Positions 44,188 through 53,370 of a stretch of 64,000 nucleotides of DNA are shown here, in pieces. The stretch comes from Larkinella sp965227735. GTDB taxonomy: Bacteria > Bacteroidota > Bacteroidia > Cytophagales > Spirosomataceae. The translations under genes and the position numbers were made by a program. Numbering within the stretch: the stretch's first letter is position 1; each line of letters starts with the position of its first letter. The notes under the pieces are model-generated. The model worked only from the letters and a program-made list of their open reading frames with translations, searched no databases and was not told the origin of the DNA. Where the stretch lies: NCBI RefSeq assembly GCF_965227735.1, contig NZ_OZ245776.1, positions 4,340,001-4,404,000 on the forward strand, in the 5' to 3' direction.

Positions 44188-45747
44188 TTACCGGTCCAGA
44201 TACCGCTTCAGATCCGAAATAGATTGGATGCCCAGTTGGTCGGCCTGCGCCCGGCGCATCATCAGGGCGTAGGTGTTATTGAAACCCAGCGGAGGCAGCC
44301 AGGTGAGGTTATACCGGTTTTGAAATTCACGGCTGACATACTGAAAAACCGCTTTTCGGTCGGATTTGATGGAATCGGCCAGGGCCGGGGGCGGTTGCAG
44401 AATCACGAGCAAACCCGTTCCGGTGTATTCCGGATAAAGGTCGATGTCGCCAGCCGCCAGGGCGTCGAAACAGATTTTGGTGCCGCCCAGACCGGTTTTT
44501 GTAACCACTTCCAGCGTCGTCCGGTTTTCGAGCAACTGCCGCAGAATTTCGGCCAGAATGTATTGTTCCGTAAAAATCTTGGTGCCGATCACGATCTTAC
44601 CCGCCCGCTTCGTCTCCACCGGTGGAATCAGCAAACCGGTTTGCTGCAAAAACCGCCGGGCCACGGCTTCGGGCGATTCGTGCCGAAAATCCGCGCGGTA
44701 ATTCAACTCCGTCATGACCGAATCCGACAGCCGTCCTTCCAGCAAACGCAGCGTTTTGGGAACATCGGGATACTGTTTCAAAACCGCCTGCCGAACCACC
44801 AGTACCGCTTCATAGGGCGGAAATGCGTTTCGATCATCCGCCAGAACACGCAACTGAAATGCTTTGATCCGCCCGTCCGTCGAATACCCGCTGATGAGAT
44901 CGACTTGTCCACGACGAACCGCTTCGTACATCAGATTCTGGTCGATGAGTTTGGGCGTCATCCGCAAACCGTAGGCCCGAACCAGGCCCGGGTACCCGTC
45001 GGCGCGTCCGTAAAACTCGTGGGCAAAACCGGCTGTCAGCTTCGCCTGACTCCCCAGCGGCACCCAGTAAAAAGCCGACAGAAGGGGAGCAATCAGCAGA
45101 AAAACGAAGGCAATCCGGCGTAGCTGCAACCCCTGCAACTGTTGCAGCCGGGCCAGCAAAAAATCGAAGAAAATCGCTAACAAAGCCGCAGGAATAGCAC
45201 CAGCCAAAATCATGTTGCTGTTGTTGAGGGCAATCCCGCCGAAGACAAATTCGCCCAGGCCCCCAGCGGCCACATAAGCCGCCAAGGTTGCCACGCCCAC
45301 GTTGATGACGGTGGCGGTGCGAATCCCGGCAAAAATAACCGGCAGGGCCAGTGGCATTTCCACCCGGATCAGCATCTGGCCGGTGGTCATGCCCATGCCC
45401 AGCGCGGCTTCTTTCAGCATCGGACTCACTTCCCGAATGCCCACGTAGGTGTTGCGGACAATCGGCAATAAAGCATACAGAAACAAGGCGGTAATGGCGG
45501 GCCAGATGCCGATTCCCAGCATCGGAATCAGAAAACCCAGTAGGGCAATACTCGGAATGGTTTGAAGAATGCCCACGACCGCCAGAACGACGGAAGCCAA
45601 ACGCGGGCGGTATGTGATCAGGATGCCCAGCGGAAGGCCAACCAGCAGCGCCAGGCAGAGCGACAGAAACGTCAGGCCGATGTGCGTCAGGGTTTGTTCG
45701 GCCAGTTTGTCCCGTTGTTGAACCAAAAAGTCGAAAAAATCCTGCAT
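44188..45747 (-). CDS. Betaine-type ABC importer: permease fused to a substrate-binding domain with swapped halves (copy 1)
   Basis: A 519-residue fusion (start ATG 45747, MQDFFDFLVQQRD). Residues 1-205 are an OpuBB/ProW-type permease with the EAA loop (EAALGMGMTTGQMLIRVEM). After a membrane-anchor segment comes a QAT-type binding domain. In it the half with AGFAHEFYGRADGYPG, GYSTDGRIKAF and FPPYEA comes first, and the half with GKIVIGTKIFTEQYILAE, DLYPEYTGTG and FNNTYAL comes last. That is the reverse of the order I know from OpuBC/OpuCC. No ATPase gene is adjacent. It is very similar to, and the same length as, the 57057-58616 protein. Substrate may be a quaternary amine; ergothioneine is an alternative. 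Confidence 0.87.
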   Translation of the reverse strand: MQDFFDFLVQQRDKLAEQTLTHIGLTFLSLCLALLVGLPLGILITYRPRLASVVLAVVGILQTIPSIALLGFLIPMLGIGIWPAITALFLYALLPIVRNTYVGIREVSPMLKEAALGMGMTTGQMLIRVEMPLALPVIFAGIRTATVINVGVATLAAYVAAGGLGEFVFGGIALNNSNMILAGAIPAALLAIFFDFLLARLQQLQGLQLRRIAFVFLLIAPLLSAFYWVPLGSQAKLTAGFAHEFYGRADGYPGLVRAYGLRMTPKLIDQNLMYEAVRRGQVDLISGYSTDGRIKAFQLRVLADDRNAFPPYEAVLVVRQAVLKQYPDVPKTLRLLEGRLSDSVMTELNYRADFRHESPEAVARRFLQQTGLLIPPVETKRAGKIVIGTKIFTEQYILAEILRQLLENRTTLEVVTKTGLGGTKICFDALAAGDIDLYPEYTGTGLLVILQPPPALADSIKSDRKAVFQYVSREFQNRYNLTWLPPLGFNNTYALMMRRAQADQLGIQSISDLKRYLDR

Positions 45748-45766
45748 GGTTGTGCTTAGATAGCCC

Positions 45767-46663
45767 CTAAATCGGATTGAAATACACGCCGATGCCAAGC
45801 CAGCGGGTTTTCTGGTTTTCGTAGACGCTATAGGGCCGGAAACCGGTGTAACTTTCCAGCAGGAACGTCAGGTTGTTGGCCGTGCGACCCAGTTCCAGCC
45901 CCAAACCGGCTTTAACACCGGGCCGAAAGTCGGTTTGCTGCCATACTTTCAGGTCCACACCACCCACAAACCGGGCAAAGGCCTGCGACGGTTTGCGGTA
46001 ATAAAAACCGGCCTGAGCGCTCAGCCGTTCACGTTCTGCCGGTTTTCGCAGACCAATGCCAACCCCCACATATTTCCGTAAACCGTTCTTTTCGTGGTTG
46101 TACGTCACGTCGATCACTTCGTAATTAACCGGGTTGGGCAGGTAATAATTGATCTGGTTGCGAAACAGATAATCGTCGCCGAGGTGCGACGAGAGGTGAT
46201 ACAACCGCAACCGCCAACTGTGGTTTCGGACTTTGATGTTGTAAAGAAAACTGAGCCGGTAATCGGTGTTCATCAACTGCCGTTTCTGCTTGTTCAGCTT
46301 GTCGTCGTGATACACTTCAAACTGCGTAAACGAGGCCACGTCGAACGAAAGCTCGCTGCTGCGGTCGGCGGATTTATACCAGCGAATCAGCGGTTTTCGA
46401 AGTCCAAACGCAAACGGAACGATGGTTCCGTCATATTTTTTGCCGTCCATCCAGTAGCCGGGCAACACGCTGACGCTGGTTTGGGCTTCAATCGGGTCCA
46501 GCAGAATGGGGTCGAAGAGGTGGCCTTTGGGCAGAAATTCCCGGCGCGGATACGTCGGCTGGGTGAGGGTCGCGTGGCGAATCACGAGGGTGTCGGGCAG
46601 ATCCTGCGCCAACGTACCCACCGATCCGGTCAGGAGAAGAAAGGACAGTAAATAAAGTTTCAT
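45767..46663 (-). CDS. Outer-membrane beta-barrel protein, DUF1207-like
   Basis: A 298-residue protein, start ATG 46663 followed by a signal peptide (MKLYLLSFLLLTGSVGTLAQ). After EFLPKGHLFDPILLDPIEAQTSVSVLPGYW, which I associate with DUF1207, alternating hydrophobic/aromatic strands run to an end in GIGVYFNPI, as in small outer-membrane barrels. It precedes the importer copy 1 gene by 19 bp in the same direction, so the two are likely cotranscribed. The operon pairing could mean it helps the importer's substrate cross the outer membrane, but that is speculative. Confidence 0.6.
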   Translation of the reverse strand: MKLYLLSFLLLTGSVGTLAQDLPDTLVIRHATLTQPTYPRREFLPKGHLFDPILLDPIEAQTSVSVLPGYWMDGKKYDGTIVPFAFGLRKPLIRWYKSADRSSELSFDVASFTQFEVYHDDKLNKQKRQLMNTDYRLSFLYNIKVRNHSWRLRLYHLSSHLGDDYLFRNQINYYLPNPVNYEVIDVTYNHEKNGLRKYVGVGIGLRKPAERERLSAQAGFYYRKPSQAFARFVGGVDLKVWQQTDFRPGVKAGLGLELGRTANNLTFLLESYTGFRPYSVYENQKTRWLGIGVYFNPI

Positions 46664-46671
46664 CGCGCAAT

Positions 46672-46698
46672 AAAAACCTCCGGTTTTCAGGCCGGAGG
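46672..46698 (-). terminator. Terminator after the M20 dipeptidase gene
   Basis: On the minus strand CCTCCGG and CCGGAGG pair and are followed by TTTTTA. It sits 20 bp past the dipeptidase stop and just upstream of the DUF1207-like start. Confidence 0.75.
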
Positions 46699-46717
46699 GT
46701 GACAACAGAGAGTTTTT

Positions 46718-48097
46718 TTAAGCCTCAACGCCCGTTTTCTTCAATTCGGCGTAGTGTTTATAGAAATACGGAATGGTTTCGATTCCCTTGTAAAAATTGA
46801 ACAAACCGTAGCTCTCGTTCGGCGAATGCAGCGCGTCGATGTCCAGACCAAAACCCATCAGAATGGACTTGACGCCCAGTTCCTGTTCAAACAGGGCCAC
46901 AATGGGAATGCTGCCACCGCCCCGGGTCGGAATGGCTTCTTTGCCCCAGGCCTCACGGAAGGCCCGGCGGGCAGCTTCAAATTCGACCGAGTCGGTGGGC
47001 GTTACGTACGGTTGACCGCCGTGGTGGGGTGTTACGGTCACGGTTACCGTCGGCGGAGCGATAGAAATAAAATGCTTCGTAAACAGTTCGGTAATCTCGT
47101 CGGGGTCCTGGCGTGGTACGAGCCGCATGCTGATTTTGGCCTGCGCCTTGCCCGGCAACACGGTTTTGGCCCCTTCTCCAATGTAGCCACCCCAGATGCC
47201 GTTCACGTCCAGCGTCGGGCGAATCGAAGCGCGTTCGGGCGACGAATAGCCTTCTTCGCCAAAAACAGCCTTGAGGTTCAGATCGCGTTTGTATTCTTCT
47301 TCATCGAAGGGGGCTTCGGCCAGGGCCGCCCGTTCTTCGGGTGTCAATTCGTCTACTTTATCGTAAAAACCGGGGATCGTAATCCGGCCTTTTTCATCGT
47401 GCAATGAGGCAATCATCTGACACAGCACGTTGAGCGGATTGTGAACCGCGCCACCGTACACGCCCGAATGCAGATCGCGGTTTGGCCCAACGACTTCCAC
47501 TTCGACGTAGGAAAGACCCCGCAAACCGGCTTCAATTGACGGCACATCGTTGGCAATGATGCTCGTATCCGAGATCAGGATCACATCGCACTTGAGTTTA
47601 TCGCGGTTGGCGGCTACAAAATTGCCCAGGTGATCGGAGCCGATTTCTTCTTCGCCTTCAATCATTACTTTGACGTTGCAGGGCAAACCGTCGGTGGCCA
47701 GCATGGCTTCCAGTGCTTTGACGTGCATGTAAAACTGGCCTTTGTCGTCGCACGAACCCCGGGCATAAATGCGTTCGTTGCGAATGGTCGGTTCGAAAGG
47801 CGGGGTGTTCCAGAGTTCGTAGGGATCGGCGGGTTGGACGTCATAATGGCCGTATACCAAAACCGTCGGCAACGCATCGTCGATCAGTTTTTCGGCGTAA
47901 ACGACCGGATGGCCCGGTGTTTCGTGCAGCGCAGCATTGTCGAGACCGGCGGCAGTCAGCTTATCCCGGACAAATTCAGCCGCCCGGCGCATATCGGGTT
48001 TAAATTTAGAGTCGGCACTCACGGACGGGATCCGCAGCAATTCGAAGAGTTCGTTCAGAAACCGCTCTTTATGTTCCGCAAAGTAGGTTGATAACAT
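46718..48097 (-). CDS. M20-family dipeptidase
   Basis: A 459-residue cytoplasmic metallopeptidase (start ATG 48097, MLSTYFAEHKERF; the longer frame to 48142 is less likely). The first zinc ligand motif VYGHYDVQPADP and the metal-bridging Asp and Glu (SCDDKGQ, IEGEEEIGS) are visible, as is the closing His region (DALHSPNESYGL). This matches the M20 dipeptidase/CNDP group, which cleaves dipeptides with broad specificity. Single gene with its own terminator. Confidence 0.92.
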   Translation of the reverse strand: MLSTYFAEHKERFLNELFELLRIPSVSADSKFKPDMRRAAEFVRDKLTAAGLDNAALHETPGHPVVYAEKLIDDALPTVLVYGHYDVQPADPYELWNTPPFEPTIRNERIYARGSCDDKGQFYMHVKALEAMLATDGLPCNVKVMIEGEEEIGSDHLGNFVAANRDKLKCDVILISDTSIIANDVPSIEAGLRGLSYVEVEVVGPNRDLHSGVYGGAVHNPLNVLCQMIASLHDEKGRITIPGFYDKVDELTPEERAALAEAPFDEEEYKRDLNLKAVFGEEGYSSPERASIRPTLDVNGIWGGYIGEGAKTVLPGKAQAKISMRLVPRQDPDEITELFTKHFISIAPPTVTVTVTPHHGGQPYVTPTDSVEFEAARRAFREAWGKEAIPTRGGGSIPIVALFEQELGVKSILMGFGLDIDALHSPNESYGLFNFYKGIETIPYFYKHYAELKKTGVEA

Positions 48098-48140
48098 GGT
48101 GTTGACGGGTTTTTGTCGGACTGACAAAGGAAATAGTACC

Positions 48141-48180
48141 AAAAAATGACGCCCCGAAGTTAATCACTTCGGGGCGTCAT
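48141..48180 (-). terminator. Terminator after plsY
   Basis: A perfect 15-bp stem (ATGACGCCCCGAAGT with its complement, loop 5) followed on the minus strand by TTTTTT. It starts 22 bp after the plsY stop. Confidence 0.85.
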
Positions 48181-48202
48181 GCAATCAGGAATAGCTTGAA
48201 AC

Positions 48203-48862
48203 TTATTCTTCGTCTTCTTTCTTCCGGAATTTGATCAGCCGTGTCCGGCTTTCTTCGCCGTTCAACAGTCGGGTGATGTTTTTCTGATGGGTCAGGACCA
48301 CAAACAGGAAAACGACTACCCCGAAAACAATCAACAACGGATGTTCTTTTTGCCCAAAAGCGCGCAGCAACAACAGCACCGGAAAGGCCAGGGCTGCCAT
48401 CATCGAACCCAGCGAAACGTATTGCGAGGCAATGACCACCACCAGAAAAATACCGATGCAGACAGCAGCCACTTCGGGGTGAATTGCGAGAACCATACCC
48501 AGGAGCGAGGCAACGCCTTTGCCCCCTTTGAAGTCGGCCCAGATCGGGAAAACGTGCCCGATAACGGCCACAAGGCCAAAAACCAGTTTAAACGTCAGGA
48601 TTTCGTGGGTTCCGATCACGTCGAAATACCACAGCAGGGAAGAAAGGATGGTGGCGGTGTAGCCTTTCAGCACGTCGATCAGCATCACGACCGTGCCGGC
48701 CCGTTTGCCCAGAACGCGAAAGGTGTTGGTCGCACCGGCGTTTCCACTTCCGTATTTACGAATATCTAATCCAAAAAAACCCTCTCCATACCAAACGGCA
48801 GTCGGAATGGAACCCAACAGATAAGCAAATAAAGTCGTTGCAACGATTAATAACACGTTCAT
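48203..48862 (-). CDS. plsY: Glycerol-3-phosphate acyltransferase PlsY
   Basis: A 219-residue multi-helix membrane enzyme that transfers an acyl group from acyl-phosphate to glycerol-3-phosphate, the first step of phospholipid synthesis. Diagnostic motifs: LLGSIPTAVWYG with YGSGNAGATNTFR near the N-terminus, and FKGGKGVASLLG in the centre. A charged C-terminal tail (KFRKKEDEE) extends beyond the last helix. Single gene with a strong terminator. Confidence 0.95.
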   Translation of the reverse strand: MNVLLIVATTLFAYLLGSIPTAVWYGEGFFGLDIRKYGSGNAGATNTFRVLGKRAGTVVMLIDVLKGYTATILSSLLWYFDVIGTHEILTFKLVFGLVAVIGHVFPIWADFKGGKGVASLLGMVLAIHPEVAAVCIGIFLVVVIASQYVSLGSMMAALAFPVLLLLRAFGQKEHPLLIVFGVVVFLFVVLTHQKNITRLLNGEESRTRLIKFRKKEDEE

Positions 48863-49071
48863 TCAGGAAATCTACCGCTTCGGCGGTGCGATTGACATTG
48901 AGTAAATACTAAACTTAAACCACCTCAATGAGGTGCGCAGAGACTTAAAAGTAGGGATTTCCGGCGGGTTGTAACAACTCCTGAATGACAAATCTACGAA
49001 AAAAACCGAGTTTGTTACCGTTTAATAACACAAAAACCATGAAATGTATTCCTTTATCACCATTTTTTATG

Positions 49072-49103
49072 TGTTCCCCACGGTCGTCTGACCGTGGGGA
49101 ACA
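49072..49103 (-). terminator. Hairpin after the PVC-type CxxCH gene
   Basis: Perfect 14-bp stem TGTTCCCCACGGTC with its complement and a 4-base loop, 3 bp beyond the stop codon at 49107. The minus-strand continuation is A/T-rich without a long T run, so it is a likely but not classical terminator. Confidence 0.6.
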
Positions 49104-49106
49104 GAC

Positions 49107-52100
49107 TTATTTCTCCATCGGGTGTTCTTTCAGCAACTGATCCGGTGCGTAAAAATCCTTTTTGCTTCCAATAGCCGTCCGGACCTGTTTCACTTTGGAC
49201 GGCAGGACGGCCGGCGCCTGGTTTCCGAATGAATTCCGGACGTAGGTCAACACCGCTGCGATTTCGTCGTCCTTCAGCAAACCGCCGAAAGGGGTCATCG
49301 GAACCTGTCCGGGGTAATTTTTCCCCGCTACTTCAATAGGTCCCAGCAGCCCGTTCAGCACAATTTTGATGAGACGATCCTCATTGCCGGACACCCACTT
49401 CGTGCCATTCAGCGGAGGAAAACCGGAGGCCGCCAGTCCTTTGCCGTCGGGCTGGTGGCAGGTGGTGCAATAGCCTTCCTTGCCATAAATCTCTTTGCCT
49501 TTATTAAACAGTGCCAGTTCAGCGCCTTTCAGCGTGGTTTTTTCAGCCACTTCTTTCACGGCTTTGACGTTGACGTCGTTCAGGTGAGCAACGGCGGTTT
49601 CGTAGGCGTGAATCATCCAGTCGTCGAGCGGTTTTTTCTTGGCTTCGGCCAGAATCGGCAGCCCTTTTTCCTTTCCGATCCAGGACGCGGCCACAATCGC
49701 GTCCAGCCGAACCCGGCTGTTGTCGTCTTTCACAGCCTGCATCAGCAAAGCCGCCTGATCGGGCACCTGGTGGCCCGTATACCGCACCACCTGAACGGCT
49801 GCGGCCCGGGCGTGATAATCTTTCGCCTTCAGCACCTGCCGTAGCAGCGTTTGATCAACCTTGTTCATCCCCCAACTCACCCACAAACCTTCCAGCAGGT
49901 GGTGTTCGTAGCGCGGATCGTTTTTGTCCAGTTTCGCCACCCAGGTTTTCAGCTTGGCCAACACCTGATTCACATCGCGGCCCCGCAGCTCGCGCCGGGT
50001 GCGGTAGCGGGTACGGTATTCGGGTAGCTTCAGATTATCCAGCAATTCTTCGATCGTGGCCCCATCCACTTTCGCCGGTTTCACCAGCGGACGCGAGGGA
50101 TACGTAATCCGGTAGACCCGACCGTGGGAGTGATCACGCAGCGGATCGCGGGCGTTGTGCTGCATGTGGCCGATCAGAATGTTGTGCCAGTCGATCAGAT
50201 ACAGCGAACCGTCGGGCGCAAACTCCATGTCCACGGGCCGGAAGTTGCGGTCTTCGCTCACAACCAGATCCATCCGGTGCTGGCTTTTATAGCCGGTTCC
50301 GTCGTCGACCAGCGTATGTTCTTTCATGCCCAGAAAGCCGATGGTGTTGTTGATCAGGAAATCGCCCTGCAACTCGTCGGGAAAATGGCGGCTCGAAACA
50401 AACTCCAAACCAGACGTTGGCCGTACGCGGTGGGCTTCTTCCACCAATTGAACGGATTTATGCGTAGCCTGACCGTAGCGTGGCAACACCGTTCCAGGCA
50501 TCATCCAACGAACATCGGGGCTGGAGGTTTCGGCAAAAAACGGCTGTCCCCAGTCGTCAAACGCAATGCCCCAGGGATTCGGAATGGACAGTTGTGCGGT
50601 GCGTTCCAGCTTGTGGCGTTGTGGCGTATAGCGGTAAAAACCGCCGTTGGTGGCCCGAACCGGCCCATACGAGGTTTCGACGTTAGTATGCAAAAACACG
50701 CCTTCGCCCGAATAAATGGCCCCGGAAGGGTCTACGCAAAAGGCGTGGCTGTTGTGGTGGGTGTCGTGGTCGTCGTAGCCACTCAGCAGAATTTCACTTT
50801 TGTCCGCCTTGTCGTCCCCGTTGGTGTCCGTAAAAAGCTTCAGATTCGTCCCCTGCGAGACATAAACGCCTTCTTTTGCAATTTCGAAACCCAGCGGCAG
50901 GTGCAATCCATCGGCAAAAACCGTCTCCTTGTCGGCCTTGCCATCGCCGTTGGTATCTTCGAAAATCAGAATCTTGTCATTGGGTTTCGAATCGCCTGGT
51001 TTGTAGTGCGGATAGCTCGGCATCACCGCCACCCAGAGCCGCCCCTTGCCGTCGAACGACATCTGCATCGGTTTGGCGAGGTTCGGAAATTCCTCCTCGG
51101 AAGCAAATAGTTCAATCTTGTAACCCGTTGGCACTTTGAGTTTTTCCAGAGCTTCTTTGCCGTAGAGGTAGGTCAAGCTGCCGTTTTTCTCCGGGTTGTA
51201 ATTGGTTTTTACCGGCGGCAGGGGTGAGGTGTTTTTATCGGCCACCGCCAGATCCAGTTTCTCGCCTTTAGAAGCCGCCAGCCAGATGGCACTGTCCCGA
51301 ATGGCGGTTAACTCGCGAATTTTCTGGATTTCGGCGGGGTAGTTTTCCGGACCAAACGGATTGTAGCGACGCCCGTAGACGTGAACGCCGTTCGGAATTT
51401 TGAAATCGTTGTGCCACATCCAGTTTTTTTCCATCACGGCCTCGTGAATCAGCTTCCGGTTGGCTTCCGCTTTGGGAGCTGCCTTGCCGAAAACCTGATC
51501 GACCAGCAAAAGACCCAATTTCTTGTAACCTTCTTCGTTCAACTGCGAACCGTCGATGGTCAGCGGTTCGGCGCTGTCGGCATACCACTGCTGGGAAGGG
51601 GTGAAGGCATCGACAAAGAGTACGTTGTTCTGCTCCGCCACTTCCTTCATGGCTTTGGTATACAACAGCAGGTTTTCATTCTCCTTTTTGCCGTTCGGCA
51701 GATCCATTTTGGCGGATAAATCCTCGAAGGCGATGGGCGAAACGATGGCGAGTTGCGGAGCGCTCGTGCCGTTGTATTTCTGGCTTAGCGTCCATTTGAT
51801 GAAGGCGTCCAGTTCGGCTTTGTAGTTGTCCAGTTTGGCCGGTCCCTGAAACGATTCGTTGTACCCGAAAAAAGCGACGATGATGTCGGTTTTCAGGCGG
51901 GTGAGCCACTGGTCGGGCGTTTCGAAATGGCCTTCACTTTGGGAGGGATTGGCGTATTCGGTCTGAAATTTTTCGGCACCGGGAAACGCCCAGGGCAAAT
52001 TCCGGCTGGCGTGGGGCCGAAAACCGGGGGTGTCGCCCCCGTCGCACATGTTCCGGATGAAGAGTTCGCTATCGGGGTAGCGAACCTGTAGTTCGGTCTC

Positions 52101-52292
52101 AAAATTGTCGTAATTCATCATTCTTGACCCCAGATTGTTGCCAAGCAGCATGATGCGCGACCCTTTTTTGAGCGGAATCGGTTCGGCTCCCGAAAAGAAA
52201 CCCCGGTTTGATTGAAAAGCACTGAACGCGACGAGTCCCAATCCAACGGCAATCAGCAGTCCGATGAGGCTATTTTTCCTGGGTTTAGACAT
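49107..52292 (-). CDS. PVC-type heme-binding CxxCH protein: SGNH-like, beta-propeller, HEAT-like and cytochrome c domains
   Basis: A 1061-residue membrane-anchored or secreted protein. After an N-terminal helix comes an SGNH-hydrolase-like domain (about 45-270). A sorbosone-dehydrogenase/PVC-type propeller follows, with FANLAK... LWVAVMPSYPHY, HHNSHAF, then an alpha-helical HEAT-like region (about 770-920) and a cytochrome c domain. The heme motif is CTTCH at 942-946 with a likely Met ligand at 999 (VPMTPFGG). In the SGNH domain GDS is GNN (51-53) and the usual DxxH is DGSQ (247-250), so hydrolysis is unlikely. The family is thought to oxidise sugars or related compounds and pass electrons to the heme. 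The ThuA gene is 54 bp upstream. Confidence 0.85.
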   Translation of the reverse strand: MSKPRKNSLIGLLIAVGLGLVAFSAFQSNRGFFSGAEPIPLKKGSRIMLLGNNLGSRMMNYDNFETELQVRYPDSELFIRNMCDGGDTPGFRPHASRNLPWAFPGAEKFQTEYANPSQSEGHFETPDQWLTRLKTDIIVAFFGYNESFQGPAKLDNYKAELDAFIKWTLSQKYNGTSAPQLAIVSPIAFEDLSAKMDLPNGKKENENLLLYTKAMKEVAEQNNVLFVDAFTPSQQWYADSAEPLTIDGSQLNEEGYKKLGLLLVDQVFGKAAPKAEANRKLIHEAVMEKNWMWHNDFKIPNGVHVYGRRYNPFGPENYPAEIQKIRELTAIRDSAIWLAASKGEKLDLAVADKNTSPLPPVKTNYNPEKNGSLTYLYGKEALEKLKVPTGYKIELFASEEEFPNLAKPMQMSFDGKGRLWVAVMPSYPHYKPGDSKPNDKILIFEDTNGDGKADKETVFADGLHLPLGFEIAKEGVYVSQGTNLKLFTDTNGDDKADKSEILLSGYDDHDTHHNSHAFCVDPSGAIYSGEGVFLHTNVETSYGPVRATNGGFYRYTPQRHKLERTAQLSIPNPWGIAFDDWGQPFFAETSSPDVRWMMPGTVLPRYGQATHKSVQLVEEAHRVRPTSGLEFVSSRHFPDELQGDFLINNTIGFLGMKEHTLVDDGTGYKSQHRMDLVVSEDRNFRPVDMEFAPDGSLYLIDWHNILIGHMQHNARDPLRDHSHGRVYRITYPSRPLVKPAKVDGATIEELLDNLKLPEYRTRYRTRRELRGRDVNQVLAKLKTWVAKLDKNDPRYEHHLLEGLWVSWGMNKVDQTLLRQVLKAKDYHARAAAVQVVRYTGHQVPDQAALLMQAVKDDNSRVRLDAIVAASWIGKEKGLPILAEAKKKPLDDWMIHAYETAVAHLNDVNVKAVKEVAEKTTLKGAELALFNKGKEIYGKEGYCTTCHQPDGKGLAASGFPPLNGTKWVSGNEDRLIKIVLNGLLGPIEVAGKNYPGQVPMTPFGGLLKDDEIAAVLTYVRNSFGNQAPAVLPSKVKQVRTAIGSKKDFYAPDQLLKEHPMEK

Positions 52293-52346
52293 TTCTATAA
52301 CTTCTAATGGGTAATACGGATTCGAAACGGCGGAACTTGGGGGCGA

Positions 52347-53249
52347 CTATTTCACGATACCCCGGTAGGGCACATTGATGGCTATTGTGCCCTTCCATTT
52401 TTTAGGAACGGGTTTGCCCAGCAACCAGTGGATGGCATTGATGGTCAGCCGCTGAACACTTTCCTGCTGAAAATCTTCGGGGTGTCCGAGGGTGGTGAAG
52501 AACACCTTCGCATTGGCTTTATTTTTCCACGTCCAGGCAACCGGGTTATCAATGGCCGGTTTGTCCGGATTGACCGATTTGCCCATTAGCAGGAGCGTCG
52601 CATCCTTGGGGGGATAATCCGGACGGACCCGGTAGAGCCACGAAGACGCATGAAACGAAGGGGCTACGCCTGTCAGGATGGGGTTTTTGGCCGCTTCCGG
52701 AATGATTGTGACGTCGGTCGTGCTTTCGTGTCCGTAGTGCGTGTGCCCCGCCTTGCCCCAGCCGGGCGGTGAGCCAAACGCCCGTTCGCCGAAAGCATTC
52801 CATTCCTCCGAAGGATCACCTTTCGGGAAATTAAACGCGTGGGTAGACGTCCGGAAACCCATAACCGGTTTTCCGGATTTAAGGTATTCGTCGATGTATT
52901 GAAGTTGGTCGGGGGGCAGTTGCCGCCAGCGCAGGAAAAATACCGCCAGATCGGCTTCCCGCAGGGCTTCCAGACCGGGGATATTTTTTTCGGCATTCTG
53001 ATTCGGCGACGACTTGATGACTTTCGTCCGGAAGCCATAATTTTTTTCCAATTCGGCCGCAATCAGCGGGAGGGTTTGTTCCCCGCTGTATTCATGGTCG
53101 CCCGCAACAAAAACGATATACGGTTTTTCGGCTTTTGCCGGTGATTTCAGTCGGTTGGCGAGGGCTTCGTTTTCGGCCAGGCTCAGCAAGCCGGCGAGTC
53201 CCAGCAGGCCGGAGGTCTGTTGTAAAAAAGCTCTGCGTTTGGTTTTCAT
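52347..53249 (-). CDS. ThuA-like domain protein with twin-arginine-type signal
   Basis: A 300-residue protein. The start MKTKRRAFLQQTSGLLGLAGLL carries RR before a hydrophobic stretch, as in Tat signals, so export in folded form is likely. The mature part matches the ThuA fold: IVFVAGDHEYSGEQTLPLI, ADLAVFFLRWRQLPPDQLQYIDEYL, PVMGFRTSTHAF and the closing VFFTTLGHPEDF with AIHWLLGKPVP. ThuA domains are linked to sugar-oxidation loci, and in Bacteroidota they often pair with PVC-type CxxCH proteins, as here. Activity is unknown. Confidence 0.85.
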   Translation of the reverse strand: MKTKRRAFLQQTSGLLGLAGLLSLAENEALANRLKSPAKAEKPYIVFVAGDHEYSGEQTLPLIAAELEKNYGFRTKVIKSSPNQNAEKNIPGLEALREADLAVFFLRWRQLPPDQLQYIDEYLKSGKPVMGFRTSTHAFNFPKGDPSEEWNAFGERAFGSPPGWGKAGHTHYGHESTTDVTIIPEAAKNPILTGVAPSFHASSWLYRVRPDYPPKDATLLLMGKSVNPDKPAIDNPVAWTWKNKANAKVFFTTLGHPEDFQQESVQRLTINAIHWLLGKPVPKKWKGTIAINVPYRGIVK

Positions 53250-53370
53250 GAAGGGTCGGTTTAGGATCCAGGTTCTAATCTGCCAAATTAAGGAAATTTG
53301 GGCGTGGATTTACTCGTGGGGGAGATTTTTGAACAAGGAAACGGATGGGTTTTGTGGAACGTCCATTCCG

